A stretch of 56,337 bases of DNA from Syntrophus sp. (in: bacteria) (lineage in GTDB: Bacteria > Desulfobacterota > Syntrophorhabdia > Syntrophorhabdales > Syntrophorhabdaceae): the NCBI GenBank assembly GCA_013824645.1, contig PNOF01000010.1, forward strand, positions 1 to 56,337, given 5' to 3'. A program made the translations under genes and the position numbers. The notes below the pieces were generated by a model. That model was given only the letters and a program-made list of their open reading frames with translations. It had not been told where the DNA came from and searched no databases. This document shows, one piece after another, positions 46,067-54,846 of this stretch; position 1 is the stretch's first letter; each line of letters starts with the position of its first letter.

Positions 46067-47209
46067 ATGAAAACAGGACGGAATGAACTATGCCCTTGCG
46101 GGAGCGGGGAGAAGTACAAAAAATGTTGTGGCATGCAAGAGGATTTGCCGGATCTTTCTCTGCCGGAGGAGCTTCTGACAGGGACCCGTCTCGACGAATA
46201 CATGCAATTAATGCAAATGGTGGCAATCTATCATCAGGGACTCACGGAATTTGACGACGACAGAAAAGAGTTGAAGAAGGCTGTTAAGGATTTTGAGAAG
46301 AGGTTCCAGCCCGGTACGGACCATGGGATTTCCGACGGTCTCTATGTGCCCTGGTATTTATTTGACCTGCGCTTCGGCAAATCACAGAAGACCGTCTGTG
46401 AACGGTTTCTTGATTTGGATGAAATGAAGACACTCGACGATCATGGACGTACTTTGATTCGCCATATGTCCGACAGTTATGCCGCTTTTTATGAGGTGGC
46501 AGAAATAACTCAGGAATGGATCCGGTTTGTTGAGCTTGGAACAGACACGCCATGGAGCGTAAACCGGATTCAAGATCCCTATGACGAAGAGATTACCGTT
46601 GGCGACATATGGTATACCCGCTTCATAGGACCCTCTGATGACGCCTTCGAATTCGCCTCTCCCTATATGTTTTCGCCTGACGCGAAAGATGATTTTCTTA
46701 TGGCCTTAACGGTGCAGGTTGTGAAAGCGAGAAAGACCCTGGGAGACCTGATCGGGCCCGAGGCCCTCTTCAGAGAGTCCTGTAAAGTGGCATTAACGAG
46801 CTGGGCCGAATATATGTTCCATGCAGATGACGGGTTTGATGATGAAATGTCCGAAGATGAATACCTTGAGCCGCCCATGCCTTCCCTGTGCAATGCTGAT
46901 GGCGATGAGCTCCGGCTTTGCAAAATTATCTTTAAAATCAACGACGACAGGGGATTGAAAGAAAAGCTTTCGTCAATGAGAGACATTGATTATGATGAAC
47001 GGAACAAGACATGGGTCTGGTTTAGAAAAGGCGAAGGGGAGTTTCCCCTTTCCCCCCGGTCTGTGCTGGCAACGATGATGATCAAGCGGGGACGTCTTGT
47101 CTGCGAAACAAACTCTGAAGAACGGGCAGAGAAACTCATCAATAAGCTAAAAAGGGCCTTAAGGGGCATTATTACTTTTGAGAAGGTGGAGGTAAACGAG
47201 ATCGGCTAA
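46067..47209 (+). CDS. SEC-C zinc-motif protein of unknown function
   Basis: About 380 residues. Residues 1-22 carry the SEC-C motif (KTGRNELCPCGSGEKYKKCC), a zinc-binding finger best known from the end of SecA, where it binds SecB and ribosomes. The remaining ~350 residues are acidic and show no recognised domain; the segment with EMSEDEYLEPPMPSLCNADG and a later KTWVWFRKGEGEF may be a second domain like those in plasmid/UPF SEC-C proteins. I start at the ATG at 46067 after GTGGAGGAAA; the GTG at 46055 is unlikely. A terminator follows, so it is probably monocistronic. Confidence 0.8.
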   Translation: MKTGRNELCPCGSGEKYKKCCGMQEDLPDLSLPEELLTGTRLDEYMQLMQMVAIYHQGLTEFDDDRKELKKAVKDFEKRFQPGTDHGISDGLYVPWYLFDLRFGKSQKTVCERFLDLDEMKTLDDHGRTLIRHMSDSYAAFYEVAEITQEWIRFVELGTDTPWSVNRIQDPYDEEITVGDIWYTRFIGPSDDAFEFASPYMFSPDAKDDFLMALTVQVVKARKTLGDLIGPEALFRESCKVALTSWAEYMFHADDGFDDEMSEDEYLEPPMPSLCNADGDELRLCKIIFKINDDRGLKEKLSSMRDIDYDERNKTWVWFRKGEGEFPLSPRSVLATMMIKRGRLVCETNSEERAEKLINKLKRALRGIITFEKVEVNEIG

Positions 47210-47215
47210 ATCTTA

Positions 47216-47237
47216 CCCTGCCATGGTAGGGATTTTT
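47216..47237 (+). terminator. Intrinsic terminator after the SEC-C gene
   Basis: CCCTG (47216-47220) pairs with TAGGG (47227-47231), closed further by the CCATGG centre, followed at once by ATTTTTG. The hairpin and T tract start 6 bp after the stop codon. Confidence 0.6.
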
Positions 47238-47238
47238 G

Positions 47239-47266
47239 TTGACATAATAAAGTATGATACGATAAC
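47239..47266 (+). promoter_or_regulatory. Candidate promoter of the xerD-scpA operon
   Basis: A perfect TTGACA (47239-47244) directly behind the terminator, a 16-nt spacer and GATAAC (47261-47266, four of six matches). The leader to the xerD ATG would be about 75 nt. Confidence 0.4.
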
Positions 47267-47348
47267 ATCATGCTACTATCGGCGCTGAAAATCGCATAAT
47301 GGTTTTTCCTGTGCATGTGATGTTTCGTGGCTCGTAGCTTGAATATCT

Positions 47349-48209
47349 ATGATTTTATACCGATATCTTGATAGTTTTATTCAATACCTCATCTCGGAGC
47401 GGGGAGCATCGCCCCATACTGTTGAGGCCTACAATAGGGATATTCTCGTCTTTATCAAATTTGTCGAGGAAAGCTCCTTCGATTTTCCGGAGAGAAAACA
47501 CGTGGAAGCCTATATGGGGCACCTGCGCGAGGGGGGTAAACAGGCCCGAAGCATTGTCCGTGCCATGTCGGCTCTGAGAAGTTTCTTCAATTTTCTCCTC
47601 ATGGACGGCAAAATAAAGGTGAGCCCCCTTGAAGATGTTGAGGTCCCCCGGTTCAAAGCGCCCATACCGGATGTTTTGAGCGAAACAGAGATACTGAAAT
47701 TAATCCGTATGCCTGATGGCGGAAAAACCTCCCTGCGTGACAGCACCATACTGGAACTCCTCTATGCCACGGGACTCCGCGCCTCCGAGCTTATCAAACT
47801 CAACAAAAGTGATATAAACCTCGAAGGGGGTTTCGTGATTGCAATGGGGAAGCGTTCCAAGGAGAGGGTAGTACCTCTCGGAACATACTCGCGGGATGCG
47901 ATAAAATTGTATCTTGAAACTCAAAAGCCTGTGGGTCCATATCTCTTTCCCAACAAAAGGGGTGGAACGCTGACCCGACAGGCCCTCTGGAAGATTATCC
48001 GGAAATACAGTACACAACTGGAAAGAGGTCATGTTTCTCCCCATACAATACGTCATACTTTTGCAACCCACCTCCTGGAAGGGGGCGCTGACTTGCGTTC
48101 TGTGCAGATTCTGCTCGGTCATGAAGACATTTCGACGACACAGATATATACCCATGTAGACAGCAAGAGGCTCAAAGAAGTCCACAAAAAATATCATCCG
48201 AGGGGTTAA
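47349..48209 (+). CDS. xerD: Tyrosine recombinase XerD/XerC
   Basis: A 286-residue site-specific recombinase for chromosome dimer resolution at dif. The N-terminal SAM-like domain (about 1-85) has ISERGASPHTVEAYNRDI. The catalytic residues are visible: R in LLYATGLRASELIKL, K in MGKRSKERVVPLG, the HxxR of SPHTIRHTFATHLLEGGADL, H in LLGHEDISTTQ and the nucleophile Tyr in QIYTHVD. XerD and XerC cannot be told apart safely by eye. Its stop overlaps the next start (TAATG). Confidence 0.93.
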   Translation: MILYRYLDSFIQYLISERGASPHTVEAYNRDILVFIKFVEESSFDFPERKHVEAYMGHLREGGKQARSIVRAMSALRSFFNFLLMDGKIKVSPLEDVEVPRFKAPIPDVLSETEILKLIRMPDGGKTSLRDSTILELLYATGLRASELIKLNKSDINLEGGFVIAMGKRSKERVVPLGTYSRDAIKLYLETQKPVGPYLFPNKRGGTLTRQALWKIIRKYSTQLERGHVSPHTIRHTFATHLLEGGADLRSVQILLGHEDISTTQIYTHVDSKRLKEVHKKYHPRG

Positions 48210-50848
48210 TGAAGGTTATCACGTCCCATATGAATGCCGATTTTGATTCTCTCTCTTCCATGCTGGCAGCGAAGAAACTCTATCCTGACGCGACCCTTGT
48301 CTTTCCCGGTTCTCAAGAGAAGACGCTCCGTGATTTTCTCATCCATTCGACACTCTATCTCTTTGACATCGAAAAGATGACAAAAATTGATTACAACGCT
48401 GTTGACACACTTATTCTTGTCGATACCCGGCAGAAGACGCGGATCGGTGATCTGGCAAAGATCCTTGGGAACGGAAAAGTGAAAGTTCATATCTATGACC
48501 ACCACCCTGCCTCAGAGGATGATATTAAAGGGGATGTAGAGGTCATTAAAACCATCGGCGCCACAGTCAGTATCCTTGTCCCTATGATCAGGGAGCGGAA
48601 TATTCCCATTACCCCTGAAGAGGCAACGATCATTATGCTCGGCATCTATGAAGAGACAGGGAGTTTCCAGTTTTCCTCGACGACAATAGCCGACTTTGAG
48701 GCCGCCTCGTATCTTCTTTCCCAGGGGGCCAACGTCAATCTTGTCTCCGATATGCTTGTACGGGAACTCACCCCTGAGCAGGTGTTTCTCCTCAATGATA
48801 TTATCAAAAATGCTGTGGTATACAACATCAACGGCGTCGATATTGTTATCACAGAAGCAAGCACCGAAGAGTATGTAGGAGATCTTGCTGTTATTGTCCA
48901 TAAATTGCGCGATATGGAAAACATGAATGCCCTCTTTGCCATCTTCAGAATGGAGGACCGGGTCCACATTATCGGTCGGAGCAGGATACCTGAAGTCGAT
49001 TCAGGATACATCATGTCGCTCATGGGAGGTGGAGGGCATAAAGTAGCGGCCTCGACAACGGTGAAGGACATGACCCTCATTGAGGCGCGAGATCGTCTTC
49101 TTGAAATCCTCCGGTATAATGTCAAACCATTATGGAAGGCGAAGGATATCATGTTTTTCCCGGTAAAATCCGTTGATGCCGACGGTTCCATTCATGATGC
49201 CAAGAGCATTCTGACAAAGTACAATATTAATGCCATGCCGGTCCTTTCCGATGGTGTTGTCGTTGGTGTTATCACACGTCAGGTCGCGGAAAAGGCGGCC
49301 TTTCATAAACTGGAGAATGTCCCTGTCAGGGAGTATATGTTTACGGAATTCCAGTCGGTCCTCCCGGATGATTCCATTGAAAAGGTGAAAGAGAAGATTA
49401 TCGGTCATAGCCAGCGGTTTTTGCCGGTTGTGGAGAATAATGTACTGAAAGGGGCCATTACGAGAACGGACCTTCTGAGAATACTCGAAGACGAGATAGC
49501 AAAAACAGTCCTTGATAAACTTGAATTCCATGAAAAATATGTACAGAGGAAAAATGTCAGAAGGATCATGGAAGAGAGGCTTGACGACGAAACGCTGAAA
49601 AAACTCCAGGACATGGGCAATCTCGCCGATGAGCTTGGCTACCACGCCTATCTTGTAGGTGGATTCGTGCGGGATTTACTGCTCCGTGACGAGAATTATG
49701 ATATCGATATTGTCATTGAAGGTGATGGCATTATCTTCGCAGAGGAGATGTCCAGACGCTTTCATGTCAAGATGCGTTCCCACAAAGAATTTGCAACGGC
49801 AAAGATCATATATCCTGATGGTTTCAAGATCGATATCGCTTCGGCGAGGCTTGAATATTACCGGGCCCCTGCGGCGCTTCCCGTTGTGGAACACAGCTCG
49901 CTGAAACTTGACCTCCATAGACGTGATTTTACGATCAATACTCTTGCCATCTCCCTTAACGAGAACACCTTCGGTCAACTTATCGATTTTTTCAGCGCCC
50001 AGAGGGACATCAAAGAGAAAACCATCAGGGTGCTCCACAGCCTCAGCTTTGTCGAAGATCCGACACGGGTCTTTCGGGCCATTCGCTTCGAACTTAGATT
50101 TGGTTTCAAGATCGGAAAACATACCCTTGACCTAATCAAAAATGCCGTGAAGCTCAATTTCCTTGCAAGAATAAGGGGCAAAAGGATATGGACGGAACTT
50201 GCTCTTATCCTCCAGGAGGAAGGCCCTGAGAAGATTCTGAAACGGCTTGACGACCTGGATCTCCTGAAGTTTATTTCACCAACGCTGACATTCACCAGAG
50301 ACAAGGAGAAACTTTTTACTCAGATGCATGCTGTTTTTAAATGGCATGAATTTCTCTATCAAGGTAAGGCAGTAGACAAGCTCCAGTATTATATCCTTGC
50401 GCTTATTGACCACATGAAGCATGAAGATGTGGCCGAGTTCTGTAAACAGTTGGAAATGAGCGAGAAACTCAAAAGAAAGACCATCGAAAACGCGGAGCGC
50501 TTAAGAGAAGCCATGGCAAATCTTGCCATGGGCATTACTGTCATGAAAAAGAGTGAAATTTTTAAAATCCTTGAACTTCTCTCCAGAGAGGCGAAACTCT
50601 TCATTATGGCCAAGACGAAATCGGAGGAAACCAAAAAGGCGATATCAGGCTATATTACCTCCCGGAATTCCTACAAGTCTTTTACAACAGGTGAAGATTT
50701 AAAGAAGCTGGGCATCCAGGAAGGGCCTATCTATAAAGAGGTGCTTGATACATTAAAAGATGCTAAGATAGATATGAACCTGAAAACAAAGGAAGATGAA
50801 GCCAACTTTGTCGATATGCTTTTAATGGAAAAAGGTCTTATCAAATGA
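48209..50848 (+). CDS. DHH phosphoesterase-CBS-tRNA nucleotidyltransferase/poly(A) polymerase fusion
   Basis: An 879-residue fusion. Residues ~1-310 are a DHH/DHHA1 domain: SHMNADFDSLSSMLAAK, LVDTR, YDHHPAS and SLMGGGGHKVAAS. Residues ~315-430 hold two CBS motifs (IMFFPVKSVDADGSIHDAKS; REYMFTEFQSVLPDDSIEKV). Residues ~475-879 are a class II nucleotidyltransferase: YLVGGFVRDLLL with the DIDIV metal Asp pair, HRRDFTINTLAI and FVEDPTRVFRAIRFELRF. This form is known in deltaproteobacteria, where it may be an A-adding enzyme working beside a CC-adding partner. CCA repair fits the tRNA-Ser of this window, which lacks an encoded CCA. It overlaps xerD and scpA by 1-4 nt. Confidence 0.92.
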   Translation: MKVITSHMNADFDSLSSMLAAKKLYPDATLVFPGSQEKTLRDFLIHSTLYLFDIEKMTKIDYNAVDTLILVDTRQKTRIGDLAKILGNGKVKVHIYDHHPASEDDIKGDVEVIKTIGATVSILVPMIRERNIPITPEEATIIMLGIYEETGSFQFSSTTIADFEAASYLLSQGANVNLVSDMLVRELTPEQVFLLNDIIKNAVVYNINGVDIVITEASTEEYVGDLAVIVHKLRDMENMNALFAIFRMEDRVHIIGRSRIPEVDSGYIMSLMGGGGHKVAASTTVKDMTLIEARDRLLEILRYNVKPLWKAKDIMFFPVKSVDADGSIHDAKSILTKYNINAMPVLSDGVVVGVITRQVAEKAAFHKLENVPVREYMFTEFQSVLPDDSIEKVKEKIIGHSQRFLPVVENNVLKGAITRTDLLRILEDEIAKTVLDKLEFHEKYVQRKNVRRIMEERLDDETLKKLQDMGNLADELGYHAYLVGGFVRDLLLRDENYDIDIVIEGDGIIFAEEMSRRFHVKMRSHKEFATAKIIYPDGFKIDIASARLEYYRAPAALPVVEHSSLKLDLHRRDFTINTLAISLNENTFGQLIDFFSAQRDIKEKTIRVLHSLSFVEDPTRVFRAIRFELRFGFKIGKHTLDLIKNAVKLNFLARIRGKRIWTELALILQEEGPEKILKRLDDLDLLKFISPTLTFTRDKEKLFTQMHAVFKWHEFLYQGKAVDKLQYYILALIDHMKHEDVAEFCKQLEMSEKLKRKTIENAERLREAMANLAMGITVMKKSEIFKILELLSREAKLFIMAKTKSEETKKAISGYITSRNSYKSFTTGEDLKKLGIQEGPIYKEVLDTLKDAKIDMNLKTKEDEANFVDMLLMEKGLIK

Positions 50849-51576
50849 GTTTACTATTGCCGGCGCTTGAGGTGCAGCTTGAATGTTACGAGGGACCACT
50901 GGCTGTTCTCATCGGTCTTATAAAGCGGAACAAAGTGAGCATCTGGGACATCCCCGTTTCATCAATTACGGAAAGATTTTTGCAGTATCTGGAAATAGCC
51001 AGAGACCTGGACCTCAAGATTGCCGAGGATTTCATCGAGATGGCATCCCTTCTGATCTTTATCAAATCGAAGATGCTTTTACCGTCAAACGGTAATGGCA
51101 ACGGCGAAGAAGACCCGAGGGAAGAGCTTATAGAGAGGATTATAGAATACGAACGGTTGAGAAATATGGCTGTCGCCCTTGACGGGTTGCCCATGCTCGA
51201 ACGTGATGTATTTCCCATCGGCAGCGGCGCTGTAGAGCGTGAATCCGACTATGACCTCCTTTGTCTCTGCAATCTTTACTTCGAGCTGATAGAGGTTAAG
51301 GAGGAGCGCTATCTTTCAGTGCGTGAGATAAGGCCGACCCTTGAAGAAAAACTTGAGATGTTGCGGGACGTCCTTGATGTGGCGGGCCGGTTTGAATGGG
51401 ACCTCTACGGTGAGGAAGACCGCAATGAAAGGGTTGCCACCATTCTTGGCATGCTGGAATTGGCCAAGGTGAAGACTGCCACGTTGAACCAGCGAAGACC
51501 CTTCGGGAAGATTGTTCTCAAAAGAAGAACCTTTGCGGAACTGTCTGTGAGACTATTACCTGATGATGATCTTTAG
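50845..51576 (+). CDS. scpA: Segregation and condensation protein A (ScpA)
   Basis: A 243-residue kleisin that links SMC heads with ScpB. The N-terminal LECYEGPLAVLIGLIKRNKV and DIPVSSITERFLQYLEIARD, then IAEDFIEMASLLIFIKSKML, are the strongest ScpA motifs; the C-terminal winged helix includes VATILGMLELAKVKTATLNQ and PFGKIVLKRRT. ATGA overlap with the previous gene. ScpB, which usually follows, is absent from this window; sppA comes next instead. Confidence 0.94.
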   Translation: MSLLLPALEVQLECYEGPLAVLIGLIKRNKVSIWDIPVSSITERFLQYLEIARDLDLKIAEDFIEMASLLIFIKSKMLLPSNGNGNGEEDPREELIERIIEYERLRNMAVALDGLPMLERDVFPIGSGAVERESDYDLLCLCNLYFELIEVKEERYLSVREIRPTLEEKLEMLRDVLDVAGRFEWDLYGEEDRNERVATILGMLELAKVKTATLNQRRPFGKIVLKRRTFAELSVRLLPDDDL

Positions 51577-51626
51577 TAAAAGAGTGGATTGTTTTGATGC
51601 TGTGGAATTAAGGAGGGGATAGCCAT

Positions 51627-52484
51627 ATGGCCAGCACAAAAGGGAAGAATATTTTTCTCATTGTTGTTGTCGTTAGTTTCGTTTTTGTTATCCTTGTACC
51701 CATCGTGCTTTTCTTCAGTAGGGACAAGGGGGGAAAGATAGGTGTCATTGAGATAGAGGGCACTATCGCTGATACGAAAGATGCGATGGAAGACGTGGTG
51801 AAGTTCAAAGAGGATGACAGCATAAGCGGCGTGATTTTAAGGATCAACTCGCCGGGCGGGGCCGTAGGGCCTACTCAGGAAATATTCAGCGAGATCAAAA
51901 AGCTGAAGAAAGCAAAAAAGGTTTATGTATCAATGGGTTCTGTCTGCGCTTCCGGAGGATACTACATTGCATCGACTGGCGATAAGGTCTTCGCAAATCC
52001 CTCGACAATCACAGGCTCCATAGGGGTGATTATGCAGCAGACCGTTGTGGAAGACCTCATGAAGAAGATCGGTGTTGAGGCCAACACGATAAAATCCGGC
52101 CCCTTGAAAGACACGGGGACGCCTTTTCGTAAAATGAGAGATGATGAGCGAAAATATCTCCAGGGTGTTATCGACAGTATTTATGAACAGTTCGTTAACG
52201 ATGTCGCAGAAGGCAGGAAGATTCCCATCGAAAAGGTAAAACAGCTGGCCGATGGCAGAATTTATACGGGTCTTCAAGCCAAAGACGCGGGGCTTATTGA
52301 CAGTATTGGCACATTCTACGATGTGGTCGATGATATGAAAAAGGTGCTCAATATACAAGGGAAACCTTCTCTCGTATATGGCAAGAAACCCTTTTCATTG
52401 CTGAAATGGCTCATCTCTTCTGCGCTGCAGGATATGATCTTCAAGAACGTTGCTCAGCCCGTGAGTTTTCTCTATAAGCCGTAG
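51627..52484 (+). CDS. sppA: Signal peptide peptidase SppA (short, 36K type)
   Basis: A 285-residue membrane-anchored serine protease of the ClpP fold that degrades leftover signal peptides. An N-terminal anchor (about 8-30) is followed by VILRINSPGGAVGPTQEIF, the nucleophile Ser in SVCASGGYYIAS, PSTITGSIGVI and the general-base Lys region TIKSGPLKDTGTPFRKM. The length matches the single-domain form, not the 67-kDa E. coli protein. The ATG follows AAGGAGGGG. It is 50 nt after scpA and probably in the same operon. Confidence 0.94.
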   Translation: MASTKGKNIFLIVVVVSFVFVILVPIVLFFSRDKGGKIGVIEIEGTIADTKDAMEDVVKFKEDDSISGVILRINSPGGAVGPTQEIFSEIKKLKKAKKVYVSMGSVCASGGYYIASTGDKVFANPSTITGSIGVIMQQTVVEDLMKKIGVEANTIKSGPLKDTGTPFRKMRDDERKYLQGVIDSIYEQFVNDVAEGRKIPIEKVKQLADGRIYTGLQAKDAGLIDSIGTFYDVVDDMKKVLNIQGKPSLVYGKKPFSLLKWLISSALQDMIFKNVAQPVSFLYKP

Positions 52485-52521
52485 AGACCGTAAATGGTGG
52501 ATAGCGGAGAACTAAAAGGCC

Positions 52522-52549
52522 GTGAATAGTGAATGGTGAATGGTGAATC
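52522..52549 (+). repeat. Four tandem GTGAATN heptamers
   Basis: GTGAATA, GTGAATG, GTGAATG and GTGAATC stand head to tail in the 290-bp gap after sppA. A related but looser GTAAATGGTGGATAG precedes them. Such arrays of NGTGAAT units are frequent intergenic features and can vary in copy number. The rest of this gap shows no supported gene. Confidence 0.7.
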
Positions 52550-52774
52550 GGAAATAGCAAAGAGGTAAAGAAGTGCTATTATTCCCAGCTTAATACATTT
52601 TTGTCTTCACCCTCGATGTGGAGAAGCCCCGGCATGTTGATAGCCCGGTGGCTACTAACTACACTCATAAACGTCAGTGAGCATTTAAGTATTTCAAAGA
52701 ATCGTCGATAAGTAGTCTGAGAACAGGCGATCCATAGAGCCGTGTTACTGAGAATCATTGAAGGTGCGTACATA

Positions 52775-54658
52775 TTGAATCAGCAGAAGACAACTTTAGC
52801 CGCAAGCCCCGTGATGACTGAGACAGCGCAAAATCTCCCGCCATTTATTATATGGAAGGAACAGTTGCTTCAAATGGGGGGTGTTCTCCATACCCTTGCC
52901 ACTACAACAGAAAGTGATTTTTTAGCCATCGGCGGGAGCATAACCGATTTCTACCAACGGGCCTGTGAAACGACGGATATGCTCTCCTCCTTGATCGGGA
53001 TTATGTCTGGTGACGATATAACTCATACCATAGAAGGGTTAAGAACTATATTGGCCCGTATCAAAGAGAACATTTCAAGTATAGAGGATGAGTTTGCCCA
53101 TGAATTGGAGAGCCTTCAACGGACCCTCGGAATAGTCGAGACTATCAAAACCCCGCTGGAGAACTTTAAAAAAATAGTTAAGGTATTGAAAATATTGAGT
53201 ATATCTATCAAGATAGAAAGCGCTCAGCTTGGTCAGGACCAGGCAGGTTTTGTTACCCTTGCCGATGATGTTGAGAAGCTGTCATTGCAGATTAATGAAA
53301 AATTGATCAGCATTACTGCCAGCGCCCTCTTACTAAAAGGTATTATTGAGGAAAACATTGCCCAGATATTGTCTCTTGAGAAGAGTGAGCAGAGACAGGT
53401 GTCGGGAACACTTGACGCTATCGGGTCAAGTCTGACATCTCTGGAAGAAAAAAACGGGTCATCACGAAAGGGGGCTGATCTCATCTCAAGCGAGTCAGGG
53501 GAGATTTCCAGACATATCGGAGAAGTTGTCTCCTCAATGCAGTTTCACGATATTACCCGTCAGAAAATTGAACATGCGCAAGAAGTCCTTGTTGGCCAGG
53601 CAGAAAAACTTGGGCCCTTCTCGGCGGCGGCTCCCGACAACGGGGTGTCCCCGGATAATGATGAACCGGCCTATATGGACGTCGTAAGCGAAACATACTA
53701 TGCCTGTGAACTTCAAAAGGCCCAGATCGATGATTCGAGAAAACAGATAGTGATGGCCATTGATAACATCGGGGAACATCTCGCACGGATTGCCAGAAAC
53801 GTCAATGAAGTCTCACAAGAAACAAGAAACCTGGCAGGTCTTACCGATCAAGCCTCTTCGTCATCTTTGACGACAATCGAAAAGGGATTGTCTGCGGCAA
53901 TATCATCGTTGCGTGAGGGTGATGAGGCAAGTCGTGCATTGTCGGCGGCGATGGATAATTTTCTAAAAACAGCAACCGACATGTCCGGGTTTGTCGATGC
54001 CATTGAAGATATCAGTGTGGAAATTGAGTTGATTGCGCTCAATGCCCGTATTAAAACGGCCCACACCGGTAAGGAAGGCGCGCCTCTCGGAGTTGTTGCC
54101 GAGGCGATACAACGATTGTCCCTCGATGCAAATGCACAGAAAATAGCCGTATCGACTACCCTCAAAGACGTCATGTCGGCGACGGCAGAAATACAGTCCC
54201 ATGTGCGTAAGGATCTCGGTTATCAGGCGGCAGAGAATGACGATATGATCAAAAACCTCAATGAATTTGCCGGTATGCTCCGTAAAGTAAACAATGAGAT
54301 CATTACCCTCCTCAATGAAGTGAGCAATTCGGGAGAAAGGCTTTCCAGCGACATAGAGCGACTGGTGTCGTCCGTAACGGTCCATGAAAAGTTTGTCAAC
54401 GTTATCGGTAATTCCGTATCGGCATTGGATAGCATGCTGGCGGATTTCCGCCTGAAAGCGCCGGGTGTTGATTCGAAAAACCGGTCTAAATATTTACAAC
54501 ACCTGGAAAGCAGTTATACGATGCAAAGCGAACGAAAGATCCATACCTCGATTATGGGATCAAAACCGGGACATACGATACATGATAAAACAGCATCTCA
54601 CGTAAAATCGTCGCCTGAAGCAGATAAGGAGCTCGGCGATAATGTGGAACTCTTTTAA
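52775..54658 (+). CDS. Soluble MCP-like coiled-coil signalling protein with two degenerate tips
   Basis: About 628 residues, almost wholly helical, with no signal peptide or membrane segment. Residues ~138-172 (KILSISIKIESAQLGQDQAG, then LADDVEKLS) and ~409-450 (ISVEIELIALNARIKTAHTG, then VVAEAIQRLS) each resemble the hairpin tip of methyl-accepting chemotaxis proteins, but both have lost parts of the CheA/CheW-binding consensus. I start at TTG 52775, eight bases after AAGGTG; GTG at 52742 and ATG at 52814 are alternatives. It precedes a PAS regulator. A sensory or scaffold role is an inference. Confidence 0.72.
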   Translation: MNQQKTTLAASPVMTETAQNLPPFIIWKEQLLQMGGVLHTLATTTESDFLAIGGSITDFYQRACETTDMLSSLIGIMSGDDITHTIEGLRTILARIKENISSIEDEFAHELESLQRTLGIVETIKTPLENFKKIVKVLKILSISIKIESAQLGQDQAGFVTLADDVEKLSLQINEKLISITASALLLKGIIEENIAQILSLEKSEQRQVSGTLDAIGSSLTSLEEKNGSSRKGADLISSESGEISRHIGEVVSSMQFHDITRQKIEHAQEVLVGQAEKLGPFSAAAPDNGVSPDNDEPAYMDVVSETYYACELQKAQIDDSRKQIVMAIDNIGEHLARIARNVNEVSQETRNLAGLTDQASSSSLTTIEKGLSAAISSLREGDEASRALSAAMDNFLKTATDMSGFVDAIEDISVEIELIALNARIKTAHTGKEGAPLGVVAEAIQRLSLDANAQKIAVSTTLKDVMSATAEIQSHVRKDLGYQAAENDDMIKNLNEFAGMLRKVNNEIITLLNEVSNSGERLSSDIERLVSSVTVHEKFVNVIGNSVSALDSMLADFRLKAPGVDSKNRSKYLQHLESSYTMQSERKIHTSIMGSKPGHTIHDKTASHVKSSPEADKELGDNVELF

Positions 54659-54846
54659 ACTTGATTATTCCCCGCAACTTGGTGCAGTGTAAGCAAGTTT
54701 TCTTATAAAAAATTATCCTCTTATACCCGGTAGTTTTCTACGGGGATGCAAATAATAAATGGCAGATTCTAAAACGCTTCGGAGCATTATCTTTTTTTCT
54801 TATTTTGTGCTACAAAATCAATATCAATTGATGAGGAGTGTGCCTC

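Noticed and set aside
47349-48209. Tyrosine recombinase taken as an integrase of a mobile element
   Set aside because: Length, motifs and housekeeping operon context fit XerD/XerC; no attachment-site repeats or cargo were found.
52522-52549. Tandem heptamers considered as a CRISPR or iteron array
   Set aside because: Units are only 7 bp with no spacers and no replication or cas gene nearby.
52579-52773. 64-codon minus-strand frame between sppA and the MCP-like gene
   Set aside because: No SD, no domain and low-complexity surroundings; more likely intergenic DNA.
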